A DNA stretch of 64,000 nt from the NCBI GenBank assembly GCA_022457155.1, contig JAJGOT010000001.1:2656001-2720000 (forward strand). Direction: 5' to 3'. Made by a program: the position numbers and the translations under genes. The stretch comes from Cladopsammia gracilis. Taxonomy: Eukaryota > Cnidaria > Anthozoa > Scleractinia > Dendrophylliidae. This document shows, one piece after another, positions 57,092-64,000 of this stretch; within the stretch, counting starts at the first letter, position 1, and each line of letters starts with the position of its first letter. A model generated the notes under the pieces. It worked only from the letters and a program-made list of their open reading frames with translations, was not told the origin of the DNA and ran no database searches.

Positions 57092-58610
57092 AGCCATAGC
57101 GATGGACAAAAAATGAAAGCCGCAGTCTCCTTTTTTGCATGGGCTCGGTTCGCGAACATGTCTCTAAAAAAAAAGTCTGGAGAGTGTCAGGGATTTCAGT
57201 GCAGTAGGACTGGGGTGTATTTTTTTTTAGTCTCGATGCTAATACTCGCGAACATCAGAACTTCACGCCATCCTCACATATGCGCTAAAATGTTTTTAAG
57301 AAAGACACTGTTTTGTTGTTTTTTAGGAGATATGAATTGCATAAAGAGTAATATATGGGTTCAATAGGCTGTGGTGGTACACTTTTAAACTTTTATCGGG
57401 GCAAATAGGAAATTTACCTGGGTAAAGTGGTTTTCTACGTGTAACTGCTTTTACCTAGGTGCGTTTTCTAGGTCACGCCATGAAAAACAATAAAAAGTTT
57501 CCTAAATAAAAGGGTCGGTTTGTTTTCCCAGACAAACCAACCAATGAAATGCCGAGTTTTGACAACGAGTTTCATTGTCGTTTCAGTTCATGCTAATGAA
57601 ACGCATATTATCAAACTGTTTTATGCAATAAAAGTTATAGTTATTTTGTTCTGAAACACACCGTGACACGTGGGTAAATCGTTGACGTGAAAACTGACTG
57701 ACCTGTCCTAAAGCCTCGGTACGTGTAACCGACTCTGCCTGGGTAAATGTAAAGCCGAAGTAAATTAACCTATTTTATCTAGTAGGTAAAAGTATTACGT
57801 GTAACCGACTCTACCTGGGTAAATGAAAAGCCGAGGTAAATTAACCTATTTTATCTAGTAGGTAAAAGTACTACGCGTAACCGACTCTGCCTGGGTAAAT
57901 GAAAAGCCGAAGTAAATTAACCTATTTTATCTAGTAGGTAAAAGTACTACGTGTAACCGACTCTACCTGGGTAAATGAAAAGCCGAGGTAAATTAATCGA
58001 TTTTATCTAGTAGGTAAAAGTACTACGTGTAACAGACTCTACCTGGGTAAATGAAAAGCCGAGGTAAATTAATCGATTTTATCTAGTAGGTAAAAGTACT
58101 ACGTGTAACCGACTCTACCTGGGTAAATGAAAAGCCGAGGTAAATTAATCGATTTTATCTAGTAGGTAAAAGTACTACGTGTAACCGACTCTACTGAATT
58201 CTTTACATGTTCTTTTTTTTTCTCTTCTTTTCTTTCTTCTCGTTTTCTTTCTGCCTTTCTCAGTAGCGGGAGGCGGGGATGGGGGCGCTGGGGGTATCGG
58301 GAGGTGGCAGGGTTTTCATGTTTTTTAACTCTACAGTATAGAATCTCGCCATCGGTTAACCGAAACTGAAAGAAGTTTCCCTGCTTTGCTTTATTCACTT
58401 TATTTCATCCTGCATGGATAACTTTCATTTCAATGTGTTTCAAATTATCGGAGACTCGGGAGATTTTAGTAAACAGGGTGGTGTCGGGTCTGTGTATGGC
58501 TACCCCTGCATAGATTGTTTTGGTTTATTTTACTATCGCTGGTTCGCATTCGTTTATCTACATGATAGAAAGGGAACAAGAAGAGCAAAGCTATTTGACT
58601 AAGTAAACAA
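57092..58610 (+). repeat. 3' flank of NLR gene 2 (copy 2)
   Basis: Copy of 1-1,880. Includes a 76-bp repeat array at 57,715-58,195 and a single unit of the G-rich segment near 58,265. No gene. Confidence 0.85.
57715..58195 (+). repeat. 76-bp tandem repeat array, copy 2
   Basis: Six to seven units of the repeat described at 585-1,150, some with AATGAAAAGCC and TTAATCGATT variants. Confidence 0.9.
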
Positions 58611-59230
58611 CCGATAGCTTCAATGAGCCGGACAAAACTGAAAGCAAAGCTACTTGTCTACTCGAACAGCCGATAGCTTTAATCGGCAGTACTGAAGTGA
58701 AACAAAGCTTCTTGTCTAAGGACTACAACAACCGATATCTTCAATCTGCAGTACTGAAGTGGAACAAAGCTTCTTGTCTAAGGGCTACAACAACCGATAG
58801 CTTCAATCTGCAGTACTGAAGTGGAACAAAGCTTCTTGTCTAAGGACTACAACAACCGATAGCTTCAATCTGCAGTACTGAAGTGAAACAAAGCTTCTTG
58901 TCTAAGGACTACAACAACCGATATCTTCAATCTGCAGTACTGAAGTGGAACAAAGCTTCTTGTCTAAGGACTACAACAACCGATATCTTCAATCTGCAGT
59001 ACTGAAGTGGAACAAAGCTTCTTGTCTAAGGACTACAACAACCGATATCTTCAATCTGCAGTACTAAAGTGGAACAAAACTTCTTGTCTAAGGACTACAA
59101 CAACCGATAGCTTCAATCTGCAGTACTGAAGTGAAACAAAGCTTCTTGTCTAAGGACTACAACAACCGATAGCTTCAATCTGCAGTACTGAAGTGAAACA
59201 AAGCTTCTTGTCTAAGGACTACAACAACCG
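58610..59230 (+). repeat. 62-bp satellite, block 3
   Basis: About ten units, same orientation as blocks 1 and 2, several with GATATCTTC instead of GATAGCTTC. Confidence 0.95.
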
Positions 59231-59765
59231 TTATAATTCAACACATTGATACACTGCCCAAATATGGTAAAAAAGTTATCGATAGATGTTATGTCTACAT
59301 GACGTATAACCAGCGATGGCGGTAAATTTCGCATTTTGAAGGAAAGTGAAAATGACTGCTGCCTGCAATTCCGTGTTTTTTCGCGAGAAAGTGCGTGAAC
59401 TATTAGTTAAAAAAGGGAAAAGAAAGAAAAAAAAGAGAAGAAAAGAAATGTGAAAAATACTGTTCACATGATTGGACAAAAAAGGCGCGAAATTTTCGCG
59501 TTGTCGCGGTCGCAGTGTTTCTTGGCGTAGCTGAATGAAAACCGGTTCAAAGTTTAACCGCTCGACAAGAAGTGAATGAAGAGGCACAATTTTCGTGAAA
59601 TTCCTTTGGTAATCACCTCTGGAATATGATATAGACTTGATGTTTCCTCAGAAAAGTTTCTGATCTCGTCATTACGGCTGTGAGAGCTAAAAAACGAGCA
59701 TTCCAAGTTTGTAAACAACATTGATCGACTCAGCTCGTACTTCGATGTTTTAAAATTTGGTGCTT

Positions 59766-59801
59766 ATGGAAGGGACGTCTAAAAAGCCAAATCAACTACA
59801 G
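59766..59801 (+). other. Candidate first coding exon, 12 codons, in element B
   Basis: ATG 59,766, MEGTSKKPNQLQ, then CAG/GTACG. See 4,132-4,164 for the partner with one codon fewer. Confidence 0.35.
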
Positions 59802-60429
59802 GTACGATGTTTTAACCGTTTCTTGTATCCTTTAGCTGTGAATTTTTGTAAGCTTACTGTCCACGCTGCAGTTCTTTCCGACTCTTCGCCGCTATGTTTA
59901 GGTTCGTAGCCGCCGTTTGTTCAATTTGTTTTGATTCTGAATTGAACTTTTTAAGATACGAAACACTTGTAACTAAGACATTCTATGCCATTTTACTGTG
60001 TTTTAATTATTGTAGTCACTACTCTGTCTCGTTCTTTGAGTAGACGAACGCTCCGGCTTCGTAGAAACTGTAAACTGATTGTGTACGCTAAATTAATTTT
60101 AGCTTGGCAAAAGTTTCGGCATTCACTGTTTGTTGTTTAAGAAATGGTGCGAGGTAAAATATTGTAGTTAGCCTTTTTACTTAATGAAAGGTTGTATATC
60201 TCAATGATTTTTTTCTCGAAACTGTGATTTGTTATCAATGTGTTGAATTATAAAACAGTTATAGTGTTCAAGCTTGCACAATATTGACAAAGGCGCCACT
60301 TTCATTCATGAACTGTGTGATGTTGCAAGTTTCGCGCGGTAAAACATCTGTAACATTTTTTTTAAATAAAAGGCTTGTCGGCGGTATTTTTTCTTCAAAC
60401 TATGCTTTGTTATCAATGTGTTGAATTAT

Positions 60430-60547
60430 AAAACTATTATAGCGCTCAAGCTTGCGTGATATCGCCTAATTTTAGCCGACTCGGCCTACGGCCTCGTCGG
60501 CTAAGTATTAGGCGATATCACGCGCGCTTTCGCGCTATAATAGTTAA
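60430..60547. repeat. Long palindrome at the end of element B
   Basis: ACTATTATAGCGC...GCGCTATAATAGT with GATATCGCCTAAT.TTAGCCGA arms; the reverse complement of 3,391-3,512. Confidence 0.85.
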
Positions 60548-63118
60548 ATAGCTTCAATCTGCAGTACTAAAGTGGAACAAAACTTCTTGTCTAAGGACTA
60601 CAACAACCGATAGCTTCAATCTGCAGTACTGAAGTGGAACAAAACTTCTTGTCTAAGGACTACAACAACCGATAGCTTCAATCTGCAGTACTGAAGTGAA
60701 ACAAAGCTTCTTGTCTAAGGACTACAACAACCGATAGCTTCAATCTGCAGTACTGAAGTGGAACAAAGCTTCTTGTCTAAGGACTACAACAACCGATAGC
60801 TTCAATCTGCAGTACTGAAGTTAAACAAAGCTTCTTGTCTAAGGACTACAACAACCGATAGCTTCAATCTGCAGTACTGAAGTGGAACAAAGCCTCTTGT
60901 CTAAGGACTACAACAACCGATAGCTTCAATCTGCAGTACTGAAGTGGAACAAAGCTTCTTGTCTAAGGACTACAACAACCGATATCTTCAATCTGCAGTA
61001 CTGAAGTGGAACAAAGCTTCTTGTCTAAGGACTACAACAACCGATAGCTTCAATCTGCAGTACTGAAGTGGAACAAAGCTTCTTGTCTAAGGACTACAAC
61101 AACCGATAGCTTCAATCTGCAGTACTGAAGTGGAACAAAGCTTCTTGTCTAGGGACTACAACAACCGATAGCTTCAATCTGCAGTACTGAAGTGGAACAA
61201 AGCTTCTTGTCTAAGGACTACAACAACCGATAGCTTCAATCTGCAGTACTAAAGTGGAACAAAGCTTCTTGTCTAAGGACTACAACAACCGATAGCTTTA
61301 ATCTGCAGTACTGAAGTGGAACAAAGCTTCTTGTCTAAGGACTACAACAACCGATAGCTTCAATCAGCCGGACAAAACTGAAAGCAAAGCCACTTGTCTA
61401 AGGACTCGAGAAGCCGATAGCTTTAATCTGCAGTACTGAAGTAGAACAAAGCCTAAGGACTGCAACAACCGATAGCTTCAATCTGTAGTACTAAAGTGGA
61501 CCAAAGCTTCTTGTCTTAGGACTACAACAGCCGATAGCTTTAATCTGCAGTACTGAAGTGGAACAAAGCTTCTTGTCTAAGGACTACAACAACCGATAGC
61601 TTCAATCTGCAGTACTGAAGTGGAACAAAGCTTCTTGTGTAAGGACTACAACAACCGATAGCTTCAATCTGCAGTACTAAAGTGAAACAAAGCTTCTTGT
61701 CTAAGGACTACAACAACCGATAGCTTCAATCTGCAGTACTGAAGTGGAACAAAGCTTCTTGTCTAAGGACTACAACAACCGATATCTTCAATCTGCAGTA
61801 CTGAAGTGGAACAAAGCTTCTTGTCTAAGGACTACAACAACCGATAGCTTCAATCTGCAGTACTAAAGTGGAACAAAACTTCTTGTCTATATTAAGGACT
61901 ACAACAACCGATATCTTCAATCTGCAGTACTGAAGTGGAACAAAGCTTCTTGTCTAAGGACTACAACAACCGATATCTTCAATCTGCAGTACTGAAGTGG
62001 AACAAAGCTCTTTGTCTAAGGACTACAACAACCGATAGCTTCAATCTGCAGTACTGAAGTGGAACAAAGCTTCTTGTCTAAGGACTACAACAACCGATAG
62101 CTTCAATCTGTAGTACTAAAGTGGACCAAAGCTTCTTGTCTTAGGACTACAACAGCCGATAGCTTTAATCTGCAGTACTGAAGTGGAACAAAGCTTCTTG
62201 TCTAAGGACTACAACAACCGATAGCTTCAATCTGCAGTACTGAAGTGGAACAAAGCTTCTTGTGTAAGGACTACAACAACCGATAGCTTCAATCTGCAGT
62301 ACTAAAGTGAAACAAAGCTTCTTGTCTAAGGACTACAACAACCGATAGCTTCAATCTGCAGTACTGAAGTGGAACAAAGCTTCTTGTCTAAGGACTACAA
62401 CAACCGATATCTTCAATCTGCAGTACTGAAGTGGAACAAAGCTTCTTGTCTAAGGACTACAACAACCGATAGCTTCAATCTGCAGTACTAAAGTGGAACA
62501 AAACTTTTTGTCTATATTAAGGACTACAACAACCGATATCTTCAATCTGCAGTACTGAAGTGGAACAAAGCTTCTTGTCTAAGGACTACAACAACCGATA
62601 GCTTCAATCTGCAGTACTGAAGTGGAACAAAGCTTCTTGTCTAAGGACTACAACAACCGATATCTTCAATCTGCAGTACTGAAGTGGAACAAAGCTTCTT
62701 GTCTAAGGACTACAACAACCGATAGCTTCAATCTGCAGTACTGAAGTGGAACAAAGCTTCTTGTCTAAGGACTACAACAACCGATATCTTCAATCTGCAG
62801 TACTGAAGTGGAACAAAGCTTCTTGTCTAAGGACTACAACAATCGATATCTTCAATCTGCAATACTGAAGTGGAACAAAGCTTCTTGTCCAAGGACTACA
62901 ACAACCGATATCTTCAATCTGCAGTACTGAAGTTAAACAAAGCTTCTTGTCTAAGGACTACAACAACCGATAGCTTCAATCTGCAGTACTGAAGTGGAAC
63001 AAAGCTTCTTGTCTAAGGACTACAACAACCGATAGCTTCAATCTGCAGTACTGAAGTGAAACAAAGCTTCTTGTCTAAGGACTACAACAACCGATAGCTT
63101 CAATCTGCAGTACTAAAG
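60548..63118 (+). repeat. 62-bp satellite, block 4
   Basis: About 41 units. A run of ten units (about 625 bp) is repeated: the markers AATCTGTAGTACTAAAGTGG and GTCTATATTAAGG appear at 61,480 and 61,890, and again at 62,106 and 62,515. Confidence 0.95.
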
Positions 63119-63262
63119 TTACCTGCGTAGCTGGCGGATTTTTTGTTGGCGCGCGCGAGAATTCGCGAGCGGCGAAGCCGCGAGTTTCGAGTTTCGAGCG
63201 GCGAAGCATACTAAAGTGAAACAAAGGTTGTTGTAAAGCTATCGGTTGTTGTAGTCTAAAGA
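63119..63262. other. Satellite interruption with inverted half-unit
   Basis: GC-rich GGCGCGCGCGAGAATTCGCG and GAGCGGCGAAGCCGCGAG, then an inverted satellite piece (GCTATCGGTTGTTGTAGTCT) facing the resumed array AGACTACAACAACCGAT. Probably a break repaired with foreign and inverted sequence. Confidence 0.6.
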
Positions 63263-63445
63263 CTACAACAACCGATATCTTCAATCTGCAGTACTGAAGT
63301 GGAACAAAGCTTCTTGTCTACGGACTACAACAACCGATATCTTCAATCTGCAATACTGAAGTGAAACAAAGCTTCTTGTCTAAGGACTACAACGACCGAT
63401 AGCTTCAATCTGCAGTACTGAAGTGAAACAAAGCTTCTTGTCTCA
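63255..63445 (+). repeat. 62-bp satellite, block 5
   Basis: Three units, ending in the same CAGGACTCGAACC junction as block 2. Confidence 0.9.
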
Positions 63446-64000
63446 GGACTCGAACCACCATCCTTCAGGTCTCACGCGATAATCACCAAGTCCTGTTCAC
63501 CTTTTCGCTGTATGCAGATGGTCTGGATGCTGGGGTGCTGAAAACGCGTTTATTCCTCATTTTCGACCATATCCCAGGATTCAATTAAATTATAATCTAT
63601 TTTACAACTACCAGTTATTTTTGACAGATCTCAAATTTTAGCTAACAGTTTTAAAAAAATGCGGCATTTCTCAGCTTACAGGTAAAATTTGGGCCAGTTC
63701 TAAATTGACAGTTAAACCCATCCAGGTAATTTCTTTACCTCGTCTCTGGGCGCACCTTGTCTTGTGTAGGGGGTGTGTCATTATGTCTGGGGCGTTTTGT
63801 CTTAGGGGCGTATTGACTGGTTAGCTATTTAATTGGAGAAATGAACTTTTTTTTGAAGGTTAAGACGATAGAAAGTTACAAAGTTTCACACTTTTATAAA
63901 GAATGTACCTATCAGGAGCCTACTGGCTTCTGACTTACAAGTAAAATGTATGGAACAGAACCTCGATATAACGAAATCCTCGTTATAACGAACACAATCC
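63440..64000. repeat. Satellite-distal flank, copy 2
   Basis: Matches 5,545-5,860 and 6,325-6,580, with the B-box fragment (63,440-63,515, minus strand) and the start of the CCTCGATATAACGAA MITE at the window end. Confidence 0.85.

Larger units (their letters stand above)
59231..60547 (+). mobile_element. 1.32-kb element B inserted in the satellite
   Basis: Satellite reads CAACCG before and ATAGCTTC after, so insertion is clean without target duplication. It is the reverse complement of element A (3,391-4,672) and sits at a different point of the 62-bp unit. Left end TTATAATTCAACACATTGAT, right end the long palindrome finishing AATAGTTAA. TATCAATGTGTTGAATTATA recurs at 60,234 and 60,412. Confidence 0.75.

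Overview
The window looks like an anthozoan (most likely stony coral) nuclear genome. It has AT-rich intergenic DNA, GT-AG introns, abundant inverted-repeat transposons (MITEs), non-LTR retrotransposon fragments and several satellite arrays. It also has a cluster of NACHT-LRR immune-receptor (NLR) genes fused to N-terminal domains typical of cnidarians (DZIP3-type HEPN, PNP/UDP phosphorylase). The species cannot be named from the sequence alone. No prokaryotic features are present.

Layout. 1-6.6 kb is the 3' flank of an NLR copy lying just outside the window: a 76-bp repeat array, then a 62-bp satellite interrupted by a 1.28-kb element. 6.6-11.4 kb holds MITEs, a hammerhead-ribozyme-like motif and a candidate leader exon. 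11.477-25.127 kb is NLR gene 1, read as three phase-1 exons: a four-transmembrane channel-like domain, a DZIP3-type HEPN domain, then NACHT plus LRRs (about 1,271 residues). Its second intron carries a 6-kb head-to-head transposon with an 8-bp target duplication. 25.3-34 kb is the gene's 3' flank with a transposon insertion and several tandem arrays (51, 31, 41 and 58 bp). 34-46 kb is mostly MITEs, plus a region homologous to the gene 1 leader and a Crypton-type fragment. 46.28-52.855 kb is NLR gene 2: PNP/UDP phosphorylase domain in two exons, a short linker exon, and an almost identical NACHT-LRR exon. Its 3' end, to 57.09 kb, is broken by a 14-bp deletion, a LINE and two MITEs. 57.1-64 kb repeats the 3' flank and satellite seen at 1-6.6 kb.

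Main idea. The two NLR genes share a related leader region and a nearly identical NACHT-LRR exon with its flanks, but have entirely different central effector exons. Every coding intron that I place is phase 1 and the codon joins work in both genes. This is what a cassette system would look like: one sensor/ATPase exon, exchangeable effector exons, expressed from related promoters. Gene 1 would be a membrane-tethered NLR whose effector resembles a connexin/innexin/pannexin/LRRC8-type large-pore channel. I regard that as the most unusual observation, and transcript evidence is needed to confirm the joins.
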